In this document: piece by piece, positions 1 through 9,210 of the stretch
Layout: every line of letters begins with the position of its first letter
Numbering within the stretch: the stretch's first letter is position 1
DNA from: Candidatus Fermentibacteraceae bacterium
GTDB lineage: Bacteria > Fermentibacterota > Fermentibacteria > Fermentibacterales > JCC-6
Assembly (NCBI GenBank): GCA_016744855.1
Contig: JADGDO010000002.1
Location: 1 to 64,000 of the forward strand
Direction of reading: 5' to 3'
DNA length: 64,000 nt
Translations under genes and position numbers: made by a program
The notes under the pieces: generated by a model
What the model saw: the letters and a program-made list of their open reading frames with translations, nothing else
Told to the model about the DNA's origin: nothing
Database searches by the model: none

Positions 1-706
1 GTGTAACACTGACTTTTTCCGCAGCTTGTCCTGTGTGAATCTTAACTTTCGCCTTCTTCAAGGCTTTCTCAATGACTGCAGCAACATCAGCATCTACTCC
101 GGGAAGTATCTTGGGAAGCATTTCCACAATGGTTACTTTTACACCGAAAGAGGTCATTATGGAAGCAAACTCGCATCCGATAACTCCCCCACCTATGATG
201 ATGAGGCTTTCGGGCAGTGTGTCCATTGCGAGAATCTCTTTACTGGAGAGAACACCTTCCTGATTCATGAATCCCGGAATCATGGGAACAGAACCCGGAG
301 AGAGCAGAATGTTATCTGCATGTACATCATTGCCGTCTACATCGATCAGATCAGCGCTCTTCAGATTTCCGTGGCCCCTGATGATTTCAATATCCAGGTG
401 TTTCAGATGGGCTTCGATGCCCTTTCTTAGTCTTGTAACTACCATATCTTTACGCTTTGCAATTGAACTGTATTCAAAATCAAGAGATCCCTGCAGTCCG
501 AATTTCTTTGCCATAGCAGCGTGTTTGTAGAGAGAAGCTGATGCAACCAGCGTTTTTGTGGGAATGCATCCGCGATTCAGACAAACTCCACCCATAGCAT
601 CTTTCTCTACAACTGCAACTTTTTTTCCAAGCTGAGCCGCTCTAATCGCAGGTACATATCCTGCTGGTCCACCACCGAGAATAACCAGATCAAATTTAGT
701 ACTCAT
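1..706 (-). CDS. lpdA: Dihydrolipoyl dehydrogenase (E3), N-terminal part, cut by window edge
   Basis: Flavoprotein that reoxidises dihydrolipoamide with NAD+ in 2-oxoacid dehydrogenase complexes or the glycine cleavage system. About 235 residues are present; the rest lies beyond base 1. Translating the minus strand shows the N-terminal FAD-binding motif VILGGGPAGY (residues 8-17), the redox-active disulfide motif CLNRGC (Cys42, Cys47) followed by IPTK, and a second Rossmann motif IIIGGGVIGCEFA for NAD. The ATG at 706 is preceded by a GAGGAG ribosome binding site. It faces away from the TPR gene at 855. The E1/E2 partners are not in the window, so the complex it serves is unknown. Family assignment is secure. 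Confidence 0.93.
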   Translation of the reverse strand, partial: MSTKFDLVILGGGPAGYVPAIRAAQLGKKVAVVEKDAMGGVCLNRGCIPTKTLVASASLYKHAAMAKKFGLQGSLDFEYSSIAKRKDMVVTRLRKGIEAHLKHLDIEIIRGHGNLKSADLIDVDGNDVHADNILLSPGSVPMIPGFMNQEGVLSSKEILAMDTLPESLIIIGGGVIGCEFASIMTSFGVKVTIVEMLPKILPGVDADVAAVIEKALKKAKVKIHTGQAAEKVSVT

Positions 707-801
707 TCTACTCTCCTCTATTCTAAAAAAATATTAATTTGATATAGACCGGAAGTCTACCCCGGAATATATCAGAGTTTAAAATTGATCGTCCTCTTCT
801 C

Positions 802-830
802 TTGTCACAACCCCTCTTCACTGGTAGAAT
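802..830 (+). promoter_or_regulatory. Sigma-70-type promoter for the TPR/tldD/tldE genes
   Basis: TTGTCA at 802-807 and TAGAAT at 825-830 are separated by exactly 17 bases; each hexamer matches the consensus at 5 of 6 positions. It ends 24 bases before the start codon at 855. Confidence 0.7.
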
Positions 831-854
831 TCACCTTGAACCAAGGAGAATAAA

Positions 855-1595
855 ATGACCAGTTTATTTCTGATAATTTCTCTTGTGCTGTCCGGGATGG
901 ATGTTGGAAACCTGAGTGCCGACCTTCACATTGAAACCGGCATGGCTTACATCAGCCAGGGCTTGCCGGACAAGGCTTTGGGAGAGTTCGTTGCAGCTCT
1001 CGAGATCAGCGAATCAGCCAGCGAAGCTCATCTTGGCCTGGCCCGTATTGCTGTAATTAATTCATCATTTACAACCGCAGAAGAAGAATACACTCTCTAC
1101 ATGTCCATGGAGCCGGACGACTACAGGGCACCGCTGGAAATGGCAGAGACATTACTTCAACTGAGCGGTAGAACATTTGATGCCCTCGAATACGCCGAAA
1201 CAGCCCTCGAGTTAGCACCGCTGAACGCAAATTGCTGGATGATCTTAGCGGGAGTTGAGGGAAAGCTGGGTAATACGGAAGAGGCCATTTCCTGGTACTC
1301 GAGAACCATTATTGAAGATCCTGAATCAGCCCTCGAGGCAAGAGTTCAAATGGGTGCTCTTCTGTTCAGTGAGGGAGATTTATACGATGCCCGAGAAGTT
1401 CTTCTGCCGGCCGCCCAGTCCGGAGTAGCCGAAGCCCATCACTTTCTCGCACTTATTTATCTGGAACAGAAAGATGACCTAAGGGCGATAGACAGCATCA
1501 ACAGATACTTGTACATCGAGCCGAATGGATTGTGGGCAGATTCCGCCCGTGAGTGTCTGGAGTTATTCTCCTCCTTCAATTCGCAGAGCAACTGA
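855..1595 (+). CDS. TPR-repeat protein, probably exported or membrane-anchored
   Basis: A 246-residue protein. The first 14 residues are hydrophobic (MTSLFLIISLVLSG) and may be a signal sequence or anchor. Residues about 25-235 are tandem helical pairs of tetratricopeptide type, with recurring A-x-x-L/A-x-x-P spacing (for example YISQGLPDKALGEFVAAL and LGNTEEAISWYSRTI). TPR proteins act as protein-binding scaffolds; the partner is unknown. The ATG has an AAGGAG ribosome binding site and a promoter at 802-830. Its stop lies 11 bases before the TTG start of tldD, so it probably shares a transcript with tldD/tldE and could help present substrates to them (inference). Confidence 0.8.
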   Translation: MTSLFLIISLVLSGMDVGNLSADLHIETGMAYISQGLPDKALGEFVAALEISESASEAHLGLARIAVINSSFTTAEEEYTLYMSMEPDDYRAPLEMAETLLQLSGRTFDALEYAETALELAPLNANCWMILAGVEGKLGNTEEAISWYSRTIIEDPESALEARVQMGALLFSEGDLYDAREVLLPAAQSGVAEAHHFLALIYLEQKDDLRAIDSINRYLYIEPNGLWADSARECLELFSSFNSQSN

Positions 1596-1606
1596 GAGGA
1601 ATCCAC

Positions 1607-2968
1607 TTGCAGAAATACAGGAACCTTGCTGAGAAAGCCATCGCCGGTTCGGAAGCCGATTATGCTGAGATTAAGCTTGTGAATACTTCCCGAACCAGAG
1701 TAATTCAGGCCGGACTCACTCATATGAATACGGGCCCAGTAGAACAGTTCACAGGTAGTGCCAGAGTCTTCATCTCTAACAAATGGGGAATGTGCGAGTT
1801 CAGTTCTCCGGAAGAGATGCAAAATGCACTGGACAGAGCAGCTGCACTGGCCATTCAGAGCAGATCAGCACCCTCTCCATTCCCTGTTCTACCCCCTGCT
1901 TGCAGAGACACTTACAGTGACAACGAAAACAGCATATCACCCTCGGATGTTCCGCTACGCGAAAAGTCTTTTCTCTGCAGGCATTACTGCGAGCTATTGG
2001 GCGCTTCTCTTTCCACAGGTTCAGCAAGAGTTATTTACGATGAGATCGTCCGCGAAAGAGTAATTGTAAATTCAAGTGGAACAAGCATAAGAGAGATAGA
2101 AAACCTTGGATCTATGAAAACCCAGGCAGTATTGCCGGGTGGTCTTATCGCCAGCGAGGAACTTGCCCTGCGGGGTTCATTCGACTTGTTCAAAGGAAGA
2201 GAAAAACAGATAACCAGAATGGGACAGGATCTTCTGGGCCGAGAAACTACAACCTGTATTGCCCCCGGAAAAGCAAGGGTAATATTGGATCCTGAACTTA
2301 CAGGAATCCTGGTGCACGAAGCATTCGGTCACCTTGTTGAAGCAGATTTCCTGGACAGCAACCCTCCCGTGGCGCATCTTCTCAGGACCGGCTCAACAGT
2401 AGGGTCTGATTGTGTGAACATTGTAGACAACTCTCTTATCTTGAATATGCCCGGAAGCATGAGATGGGATGACGAGGGAACACCAGGTGCAAAAACTCAA
2501 CTGGTTTCCTCCGGTAAAATTGTTAGCTGGCTTCATACAATGGAAACAGCAGCCAGGAATGACGCATGCCCTACAGGCAATGCAAGAATCTCAGAACCGG
2601 GAAGATCTCCAGAGGCCAGAATGACATGCACTTATATGGAGGCCGGAGAAACCTCTCTTGATAGTCTCATACATCACTTGGATAACGGTCTCTACCTGAA
2701 AGGGTTCATGGGTGGCGCAACAGATATGGACAGATTCAGTATTGCCGTACAGGAGGTCTGGACGGTTAGAAATGGTGTAATCAGCAAACCTGTTACACCG
2801 GTTGTAATTTCCGGTAAGGTAACTGATGTGCTAAAATCAATTCTGGATACCGGGGATGATCTCAGACTCTCCGGCAGCCTGTCGGGTTGCTCCAGAATGA
2901 ACAGCAGTGCCATTCCGGTGACCTACGGGGGGCCACACATATTGATTTCTGAAATGCAGGTGAGCTGA
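1607..2968 (+). CDS. tldD: TldD-family metalloprotease subunit
   Basis: TldD and TldE form a metalloprotease that degrades unfolded peptides and matures some modified peptides such as microcin B17. This 453-residue protein carries the zinc motif HEAFGH (HExxxH, residues about 237-242) in the context ILVHEAFGHLVEADFL. I place the start at the TTG at 1607, 6 bases after GAGAGGA, rather than at the in-frame GTG at 1553, which lies inside the TPR gene and lacks a ribosome binding site. The stop overlaps the tldE start (TGATGA). Having the intact zinc motif makes this the catalytic partner. Confidence 0.9.
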   Translation: MQKYRNLAEKAIAGSEADYAEIKLVNTSRTRVIQAGLTHMNTGPVEQFTGSARVFISNKWGMCEFSSPEEMQNALDRAAALAIQSRSAPSPFPVLPPACRDTYSDNENSISPSDVPLREKSFLCRHYCELLGASLSTGSARVIYDEIVRERVIVNSSGTSIREIENLGSMKTQAVLPGGLIASEELALRGSFDLFKGREKQITRMGQDLLGRETTTCIAPGKARVILDPELTGILVHEAFGHLVEADFLDSNPPVAHLLRTGSTVGSDCVNIVDNSLILNMPGSMRWDDEGTPGAKTQLVSSGKIVSWLHTMETAARNDACPTGNARISEPGRSPEARMTCTYMEAGETSLDSLIHHLDNGLYLKGFMGGATDMDRFSIAVQEVWTVRNGVISKPVTPVVISGKVTDVLKSILDTGDDLRLSGSLSGCSRMNSSAIPVTYGGPHILISEMQVS

Positions 2969-4272
2969 TGAGAAAAGAGTTCATGGAAGGTTCGGAAATT
3001 CTTGTGGCCTGTGAGAAAGTTTCTTCCGAAGCTGAGGTAACGGGAGTAAAACGCCAATACAACAGCCTTGATTACAGCCCCCTCCGCAGCACACCCGGAA
3101 CCGGGACCAGGAACGGCTGGGGTCTTAGAATGATAAGAAGCGGCAAGCTAGGCGTCTCGGGCGAATGGGGAATGATTGAACCGTTCAGACTTGTAGATAA
3201 GGCCATTGGTAGCTGCAGATATGGCTCCAAGGCTCTTTTCAGTTTTCCGGCAGACTCACCTGAAGCCGAGAATCCGATACCCGGTGATATGCACTCAATT
3301 ACACACGACTCCGTACAGGAATACCTGACTGATCTTCAGCGCAAGATACGAGATATTCATCCTCTGGCCGCACTTTCCGCTAGAATACAATGGGGGCAGG
3401 ATTCGTTTGCAATACTGAATTCCAGAGGTTTCAGCGGATTCTATTCTAAAACAACGACTTCATCGAGCTTCTCAGTCACTCTCCCGGGGAAAACAGGATT
3501 GATTCAATCGGGTTACTCTCTCAATACAACAGATTCACTACCGGTCACCAGTGATGTTCTTGACATGCTCTCTCTTCATATTCATTCCGGAGAACACAGC
3601 ACACACACGAACGCAGGTAAGAGAAATGTTGTGCTCTCCCCGGGTGCATTCTCCATTCTGCTGCAGGCCATTAGAACAGGTACCAGCGGGAAATTACTAG
3701 CCGAAGGTTCCTCTCCCCTCGCAGACATGGAGGGCAAACAAGTTTTAAGCAAGCTCCTCACAATAAGAGACCTGCCAAGACTTTCAACTGGAGCGGCTTC
3801 TGCCCCATTTGACAGTGAAGGAATAGCCACCAGAGACAAGATTCTTTTCGAAGATGGTACTTTCAATTGTTTTCTTCATGACCTGAGGACAGCTGCCGAA
3901 TGCAACACAGAGTCTACCGGAAGCAGTGGACGAAATCTCGGAGAACACTCTAAACCGGTATGCACAAATTTATCGGTTGATCCTTCAATCACTGGCTCAG
4001 TAGATACACTGCCTGAAACCGGATCGGGAATTCTTGTAACAAACATCCTCTCCGCCGGAGGAGGAAACGCAACATCAGGCAGTTTTACTCTTGATTGCGG
4101 CCGTGTTTATTTCTTCAGAAGAGGAGAGATACAGGGGTACAATGATGGATGCATCCTGACAGGAAATGTTTACGATGCTCTGCTGCAAGTTAATGCTGTA
4201 GGAAACAGACAATACAGAATAGGATCAGATCTCTTGCCCTTTGTCTCCCTAGACAACATTTCCGTGAGATGA
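2968..4272 (+). CDS. tldE: TldE/PmbA-family protein, partner of TldD
   Basis: A 434-residue protein with TldD/PmbA-type architecture. The C-terminal region has the family pattern ending ILVTNILSAGGGNATSGSF, followed by the DCGRVYFFRRGEIQGY stretch. It lacks the HExxxH zinc motif seen in its upstream neighbour, as expected for TldE. The ATG overlaps the tldD stop by one base, so translation is likely coupled and the two proteins made in step. The last 24 bases overlap the convergent flippase gene at 4249. Sequence similarity to well-studied PmbA appears moderate, but gene order makes the pairing firm. Confidence 0.85.
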   Translation: MRKEFMEGSEILVACEKVSSEAEVTGVKRQYNSLDYSPLRSTPGTGTRNGWGLRMIRSGKLGVSGEWGMIEPFRLVDKAIGSCRYGSKALFSFPADSPEAENPIPGDMHSITHDSVQEYLTDLQRKIRDIHPLAALSARIQWGQDSFAILNSRGFSGFYSKTTTSSSFSVTLPGKTGLIQSGYSLNTTDSLPVTSDVLDMLSLHIHSGEHSTHTNAGKRNVVLSPGAFSILLQAIRTGTSGKLLAEGSSPLADMEGKQVLSKLLTIRDLPRLSTGAASAPFDSEGIATRDKILFEDGTFNCFLHDLRTAAECNTESTGSSGRNLGEHSKPVCTNLSVDPSITGSVDTLPETGSGILVTNILSAGGGNATSGSFTLDCGRVYFFRRGEIQGYNDGCILTGNVYDALLQVNAVGNRQYRIGSDLLPFVSLDNISVR

Positions 4273-5238
4273 CTTTGCTCCGGAAAGAAGTGTTTTCAGA
4301 GTAGAGGGCTTAATCCCATAGACCGGAAATGATATACCGAAGGCTAATGCCTCTCCTGCAGTAATCCAGAGTCTTGCCACTATTGCAGTTAACTCAGCCA
4401 GCCCGGGTTCACAGCCCGGTAAAACAAGATGAACCAACCAAACAGTTGTAAGTTCTCTGGCACCCAACCCGCCTGGTGCAAAAATTGCAAGATATCCAAT
4501 TCCCATTGCAGCGGGGTAGATAAACACACCGGGGAAAAACGGCAGATTCATTCCGAAAGACAAACACATCAACCAGTAACTTCCTCCTAGGGTAAGAAAG
4601 ACAGCAATGTAAACGGAAAGGATTTTCAGCATTTCCATGAAACTGCAGTCTCTTATGGGCTTATCTGATTTCATGACTTTTGATATCACAGCAGCAAGTC
4701 TTCTGAAGACAACAGGGTGCAGTGAAGCCAAAAGAACAATGGCAAGCCCGATCGATAGAGTCATACCCGCTCCGACGCTGAAACCTGCATCTTTGGCTGC
4801 AACAGGAACGAGAGGGAGTGTTGTAATCAGACATCCCAGAACTATGAACACTGTTTCCAGAACAAGACCCTGTCCTGTCTGAGTGTTGGATAACCCACTG
4901 TCTCGACTGAGGGTGTATTTCCCCATGGCAGCCCATACTTTTCCGGGAACGTATTTGCCCACCTGAGAGAGAAAGTGTATCGAAAAACCCTTGCGAAACC
5001 CGAGATGCCCACCGGTTGCTCCGGTTACCAGAGTCCAGGTATAGCCTGCAAGAGTAAGGTGAGCAGCCATCAGAAATGAAGCAGCTACAAAGAGGGGAAT
5101 ATTAAAATGAAGAAGATTTTCAATGCCGCCGGCTTCTTGAACTCCCCCGATAAAAGATTTGCCTAGAAACCACATTGAGGCGATAATGAACAAAGCCCCG
5201 AATATGGCAATTATTCGACCTCTAAGCCCTTTCAGCAT
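4249..5238 (-). CDS. Flippase-like membrane protein (lysylphosphatidylglycerol synthase TM family)
   Basis: A 329-residue integral membrane protein with about eight hydrophobic segments. It has the two sequence marks shared by the MprF/AglD-type flippase domain: VGKYVPGKVWAAMGK in the first third and FAPGGLGARE near the C-terminus. These proteins move or modify lipid-linked molecules across the inner membrane; the substrate here is unknown. The window contains two relatives with the same marks (52448-53362 and the N-terminal half of 55646-57754). It is the last gene of the CarD-HflX operon: its ATG overlaps the preceding stop by one base (TAATG). Its 3' end overlaps tldE convergently. Confidence 0.8.
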   Translation of the reverse strand: MLKGLRGRIIAIFGALFIIASMWFLGKSFIGGVQEAGGIENLLHFNIPLFVAASFLMAAHLTLAGYTWTLVTGATGGHLGFRKGFSIHFLSQVGKYVPGKVWAAMGKYTLSRDSGLSNTQTGQGLVLETVFIVLGCLITTLPLVPVAAKDAGFSVGAGMTLSIGLAIVLLASLHPVVFRRLAAVISKVMKSDKPIRDCSFMEMLKILSVYIAVFLTLGGSYWLMCLSFGMNLPFFPGVFIYPAAMGIGYLAIFAPGGLGARELTTVWLVHLVLPGCEPGLAELTAIVARLWITAGEALAFGISFPVYGIKPSTLKTLLSGAKSSHGNVV

Positions 5239-5669
5239 TAATCTAAAACGCTGACCCGGCTGGGTTTCACTTCTGAGGCGACTTTCTTTTTATCGTTTGT
5301 GAGAGGAAGAAAACCAGAATAGAAAGGAAGACAGGCAAGCTGTAGCATACGGAGTATCCGTTCCTCCTGATGACTGTCCGAAGAGAGAATAGTCTGAAGT
5401 GTTTCATAAAAATTCACTTCACGCTCTTCTCTGCTCCTAGTAAAAAGATCCCTCCATGCGGAAGGGTTTTCCATACGGTTCAAAATCTTTATTGCTTTCT
5501 TATCAGACTCGATATGTGTAGAAAAGACAGTTCCGGCATCTCTTGAACTGAGAATTGATTTAAGCTGTTTTCTAAGAAGAGGCCCAGTTACAATCCCTCT
5601 TTTGAAGAGACCGTCAAGGGTAACTATTCTTTCGGAGAGCCGCTCCATGGCATTCTCTGGTGTAGACAT
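5238..5669 (-). CDS. Hypothetical protein between HflX and the flippase
   Basis: A 143-residue soluble, mostly helical, charged protein that I do not recognise. It has no signal peptide, membrane segment or cysteine cluster; a hydrophobic patch (LQLACLPFYSGFLPL) lies near residues 107-121. It starts at an ATG overlapping the hflX stop by one base and ends overlapping the flippase start by one base, so it is translationally coupled on both sides. This argues that it is a real gene. Confidence 0.65.
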   Translation of the reverse strand: MSTPENAMERLSERIVTLDGLFKRGIVTGPLLRKQLKSILSSRDAGTVFSTHIESDKKAIKILNRMENPSAWRDLFTRSREEREVNFYETLQTILSSDSHQEERILRMLQLACLPFYSGFLPLTNDKKKVASEVKPSRVSVLD

Positions 5670-6985
5670 TACTCTTCCCCCCCGGGAGCTGCACTGTTTC
5701 TAAACAATGGGTCAACACTCCACTCGGTACGCTGACTGCTCAGTTTCTTCCTGAGATGATTCAACCCGAGATACAGTCCGCATACAATCTCAACAGCACC
5801 GGTGTTTTCATCTCTGATAAAACTGTCTACTATGCTGTTGGTTCTTACCCAGTACTCAAGATCACCACTACAAATATTTATCTTAAATCTGCACCAGGCA
5901 AGTGCCTCACGCCTTTTCAACTGAATCTGCTCAACAAGCTGCTCAATACCCTCACCGGTCAGAGCTGAAACAAAAAGCTCTTCTCTTCCATTTGATTGAG
6001 TAAGATCGCACTTGTTCCAGACTGTAATTCTGTCAACTGAGTCGGCACCTATCTTGTCCAGAGTATCTGTAACTGTCTTCACTTTGGAAAGTTTATCGGG
6101 GTCAGATGTGTCGGCGACGAGTAAAATGAGATCTGCTTCAGTGACAACATCAAGAGTGGATCTGAAGCTGGAGAGAAGAGACTTTGGAAGCTTCTCGATG
6201 AATCCTACAGTGTCGCTGACGATAACAGAGCCCCCTTTGGGCAGCTCCAGCCTTCTGGAAGTAGTATCCAGAGTGGCAAACAATCTGTCTTCTGAATGAA
6301 CACCTGCATCGCATAGTTTGTTTATGAGGGTGCTTTTGCCGGCATTTGTATACCCTGCCATTGCAACAGAAAACATGCCTTCACGCCTGCTGTGCCTAAC
6401 TTTAGCACCGGCTTCAATAGCAAGAAGTTTTCGTTCAAGTGATGACATGCGCGCTCTTGCCCGTCTTCTATCGACCTCGAGCTGTGTTTCACCCGGACCT
6501 CTTGTGCCGATTCCTGCACCCAAGCGGTCAAGATGATGCCACATACCTGAAAGTCTGGGAAGCATATACCCGAGCTGAGCAAGCTCAATTCTGAGTTTGG
6601 CCTGAGGTGTTCTGGCCTGTATCGCAAAAATAGCAAGGATCAACTCTGTTCTGTCTATGATCTTGCACTTTGTCAGTTCTTCCAGTCGGTTAACCTGACC
6701 GGGACTGAGGTTGTGATTAAAAACAATGGTAAAAATACCCATGCTTTCGGCATCAGCAGCAATTTCCTGTGCTTTGCCTGTACCCACAAAAAAACCCGAA
6801 TCCGGGCCGTTTCTTCTCTGATTCATCTTGTGAACAACTTCACCGTTGGCACTCTCCACCAGACGCACCATCTCGGCAACTCCCGAAGGGTCGATTTCCT
6901 TCCCGTGAAGAGCTACGGAGACAAGCAATACCTTTTCGAGAGAATCAACTGTAACTGATCGGAAAAGAGTATCATGGTTGGACAT
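5669..6985 (-). CDS. hflX: GTPase HflX
   Basis: Ribosome-associated GTPase that splits stalled or hibernating 70S ribosomes, often under stress. The 438-residue length is typical. Motifs in order: the N-terminal HflX domain with GTGKAQEIAADAE; the coiled linker with RGPGETQLEVDRRR; G1 GYTNAGKST (residues 211-219); G3 DTVGFI; G4 NKCD; and a C-terminal domain. Its start overlaps the carD stop by one base (TGATG). Co-transcription with the CarD regulator fits a growth-state or stress role (inference). Confidence 0.95.
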   Translation of the reverse strand: MSNHDTLFRSVTVDSLEKVLLVSVALHGKEIDPSGVAEMVRLVESANGEVVHKMNQRRNGPDSGFFVGTGKAQEIAADAESMGIFTIVFNHNLSPGQVNRLEELTKCKIIDRTELILAIFAIQARTPQAKLRIELAQLGYMLPRLSGMWHHLDRLGAGIGTRGPGETQLEVDRRRARARMSSLERKLLAIEAGAKVRHSRREGMFSVAMAGYTNAGKSTLINKLCDAGVHSEDRLFATLDTTSRRLELPKGGSVIVSDTVGFIEKLPKSLLSSFRSTLDVVTEADLILLVADTSDPDKLSKVKTVTDTLDKIGADSVDRITVWNKCDLTQSNGREELFVSALTGEGIEQLVEQIQLKRREALAWCRFKINICSGDLEYWVRTNSIVDSFIRDENTGAVEIVCGLYLGLNHLRKKLSSQRTEWSVDPLFRNSAAPGGEE

Positions 6986-7482
6986 CAGGTGCCTTTTTTC
7001 TTTCCCAATACTTTTTTATGGATGAGTTTCTTTGCTTCTTCAAGAGTTACTACTCTTACTAGAGAAAGCTCTCCCGCAAAAACGATAATAGCTTCGTTAA
7101 GAACTCTCTTTTCAGAAGGGTTCATTTTAGAAATTGAAGATCGTGCAAGAACATCTCTGATAGCTGTTGCGATTATTACAGGATCACCTGAATTAACTCT
7201 TTCTTTGAGAACATCGATTCGTCTGCGCCAGTCTTTAGGAAGCTCTTCCCCTTCTGTGGAGAGAACCTTCATTGCAGTGTCGATATCCTTCTTGGATGAG
7301 ACTCTTCGAAGACCGGATTCTTTTACTGAACAAGCGGGAAGCAGAATTCCAGCCCTGCCACCGGACAAACTGATAACTACACACTCGACCATTTCACCTG
7401 AGATATCTTTCATTGTGATATCGGTGATTACGCCTGCCCCGTGGTACGGATGAACAACTTTATCATTGATCAAATACTGCAC
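6985..7482 (-). CDS. carD: CarD/CdnL-family RNA polymerase-binding regulator
   Basis: CarD-type proteins bind the RNA polymerase beta subunit and stabilise open promoter complexes, often at rRNA promoters. The 165-residue protein has the N-terminal RNA polymerase interaction fold (KVVHPYHGAGVI, then a beta-rich stretch) and a helical C-terminal domain with LPKDWRRRIDVLKERVNSGD, which resembles the family's DNA-binding helices. The start is a GTG. It is the first gene of a four-gene operon with hflX, an unknown protein and a flippase, driven by the promoter at 7518-7546. Confidence 0.88.
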   Translation of the reverse strand: MQYLINDKVVHPYHGAGVITDITMKDISGEMVECVVISLSGGRAGILLPACSVKESGLRRVSSKKDIDTAMKVLSTEGEELPKDWRRRIDVLKERVNSGDPVIIATAIRDVLARSSISKMNPSEKRVLNEAIIVFAGELSLVRVVTLEEAKKLIHKKVLGKKKGT

Positions 7483-7517
7483 TGTGACCTACACCTCTCT
7501 GATGGAAATTGAGGGCG

Positions 7518-7546
7518 AATATAGCCTTTTTTAAGCCATTTGTCAA
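7518..7546 (-). promoter_or_regulatory. Strong sigma-70-type promoter of the carD operon
   Basis: On the minus strand, a perfect TTGACA (7546-7541) and TATATT (7523-7518, 5 of 6 matches) are 17 bases apart. The TGA stop of the upstream pseudokinase gene lies inside the TTGACA, so the -35 element and the end of that gene are superimposed. Confidence 0.8.
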
Positions 7547-9210
7547 TCAGGCAACACTCTACCGATAAGAATATGAATATCGGAAATGGGAACTGTTTCT
7601 AGAGGAAACTCCGACGCGGAGGGAAGAGGTTGGAAATACTGTCTCAGTAGCGTTTCAAGAGAAGCTGCAGCAGAGTTGCTCTGGTGGAAAAGGAAAAGAG
7701 TTTCATCAAGAATCTCGGGAATCCCGATTTCCTCACTGAATTCATCTGCATCACGTATATCGCTTATGGCAATTATCCATTCCACTCCGTCGAAGTCAAA
7801 TGACTTTCCTTCAATTCTACCCGCTGTCCAGGTTGCAGCTCCGAGGCCATCGAGTGAATACTGAATTCCATGATTCACAACGTCAACAAAAAGCGTACCG
7901 GCAGGAGCAATCGGGGCATGTAGGAACTGAGCGTTAATTCCCGAATAATTCAGATCGGTACCAAGCATAATGGTCATGTCCAGTGGCATAATTGCAAAAG
8001 AAGTATCGGCTATCTGACTTACTGCCGTGCCCAGTGGGGTTTCATAAAGAGGTATTGAGGGGTCTTTTCTCCTTGCAAGAATCATAGAAGACTGACGATT
8101 TGTTGTTCCGGTAAGTGGATACACATAGGAATAGCCACTGACAGAACTTGATCGAAATTCATGTTCGAGGTCAGGAGTACCCGAGCAATTGGAAATCCAG
8201 ATTCTGGCTGAATCTACGATAGGAATCTCTGCTGTTGGTACAATGGTATCTGCGGGCTCAACAGTATCAACCCAGGGTGAAACGACCTCTACGGGTTCTT
8301 CCTGGATTTCCTCTACGGGAATTGGGTCAATCTCTTCGGAACTATCTGGTGGCAGACCTGAAGAGGAAAAGGCCCAGAATGCAAGAAGAAGAACAACAAC
8401 GGAACCGGCGATCCAATAGAGCTTTTTATAGTTTCTATCAGTTTCCGACCGCTTCTCGCGTCGGGCAAAGCCACGGGTATCGGCACTGTCAGGAACTGTA
8501 TCATCGGTGGTTTCATCTGTTTGCATCAATGTAAGATTATCCAGAATAGTTGAAACTGCCTTCAGTCCGTTCGGCCGATTAACAGGAGAAGCAACGACCA
8601 TGTCTTGAATAGCAACCTGGAGTGCAGGGCTAAGATCATGCCATATCTTCAGTTGTAGCTCTCTGTCATCTGTACCGGCAACAAGACGGAAAAGGAATGA
8701 ACCGATAGCCGAGACATCACTTCTGGGGTCGGAAGGTCTTGTCGACTGAACTTCAGGAGCTGTAAACGGAGAGATAGGAATTCCTCTTCGCCCGGCAAGC
8801 ATAAGAATTGATGAGCCGTGAGAAACAAACATCTCCGGGCCGATGTATCCTGATATCATTCCGGCTGCCTGCAGGTCGGATACTGTTTTCAGTACTTTCC
8901 GGGTAACTTCAACGGCCTTTTCCAGAGAGAAACGACCCGATTTTTTGATCGTTTCACAAAGGAATGTGCCATCGCCTATATCGAAAAGAGCGAGCTTCTG
9001 CTGGGCAGGAAGATCGCGTGCAGAGACAGGTGAGATAAGACCGTCAACAAGAGGCCACCGATGCTGATATACCCCGGAAACATCAGAGACCTCTGCAATC
9101 AGCTTTCTCCCCATGTAGTCTACCCGCGAGAGAGAATAGCCACCATCGGTAAATATCTCCGATTCAACTCGGAGGCCGCAACTGCCGAGTAGATCAGTAT
9201 CCACTGGCAT
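7543..9210 (-). CDS. Membrane-anchored pseudokinase with LytR_C-like extracytoplasmic domain
   Basis: A 555-residue protein. Residues about 20-230 follow the Ser/Thr kinase fold: a possible VAIK-like lysine in GRKLIAEV, a C-lobe with FTAPEV (APE motif, about 150-154) and DPRSDVSAIGSFLFRLVAG. The catalytic loop is replaced by ISGYIGPEMF and the DFG by LAGRRG, so catalysis is unlikely. One membrane segment follows (about 264-281), then an acidic proline-rich spacer and a region with RIWISNCSGTPDLEHEF, similar to LytR C-terminal domains. Its start overlaps the guaB end by 17 bases. A binding or sensing role is inferred; the LytR_C call is tentative. Confidence 0.65.
   Translation of the reverse strand: MPVDTDLLGSCGLRVESEIFTDGGYSLSRVDYMGRKLIAEVSDVSGVYQHRWPLVDGLISPVSARDLPAQQKLALFDIGDGTFLCETIKKSGRFSLEKAVEVTRKVLKTVSDLQAAGMISGYIGPEMFVSHGSSILMLAGRRGIPISPFTAPEVQSTRPSDPRSDVSAIGSFLFRLVAGTDDRELQLKIWHDLSPALQVAIQDMVVASPVNRPNGLKAVSTILDNLTLMQTDETTDDTVPDSADTRGFARREKRSETDRNYKKLYWIAGSVVVLLLAFWAFSSSGLPPDSSEEIDPIPVEEIQEEPVEVVSPWVDTVEPADTIVPTAEIPIVDSARIWISNCSGTPDLEHEFRSSSVSGYSYVYPLTGTTNRQSSMILARRKDPSIPLYETPLGTAVSQIADTSFAIMPLDMTIMLGTDLNYSGINAQFLHAPIAPAGTLFVDVVNHGIQYSLDGLGAATWTAGRIEGKSFDFDGVEWIIAISDIRDADEFSEEIGIPEILDETLFLFHQSNSAAASLETLLRQYFQPLPSASEFPLETVPISDIHILIGRVLPD

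Noticed and set aside
26-530. Open frames on the plus strand at the window start
   Set aside because: They are antisense to lipoamide dehydrogenase, whose FAD and disulfide motifs read clearly on the minus strand.
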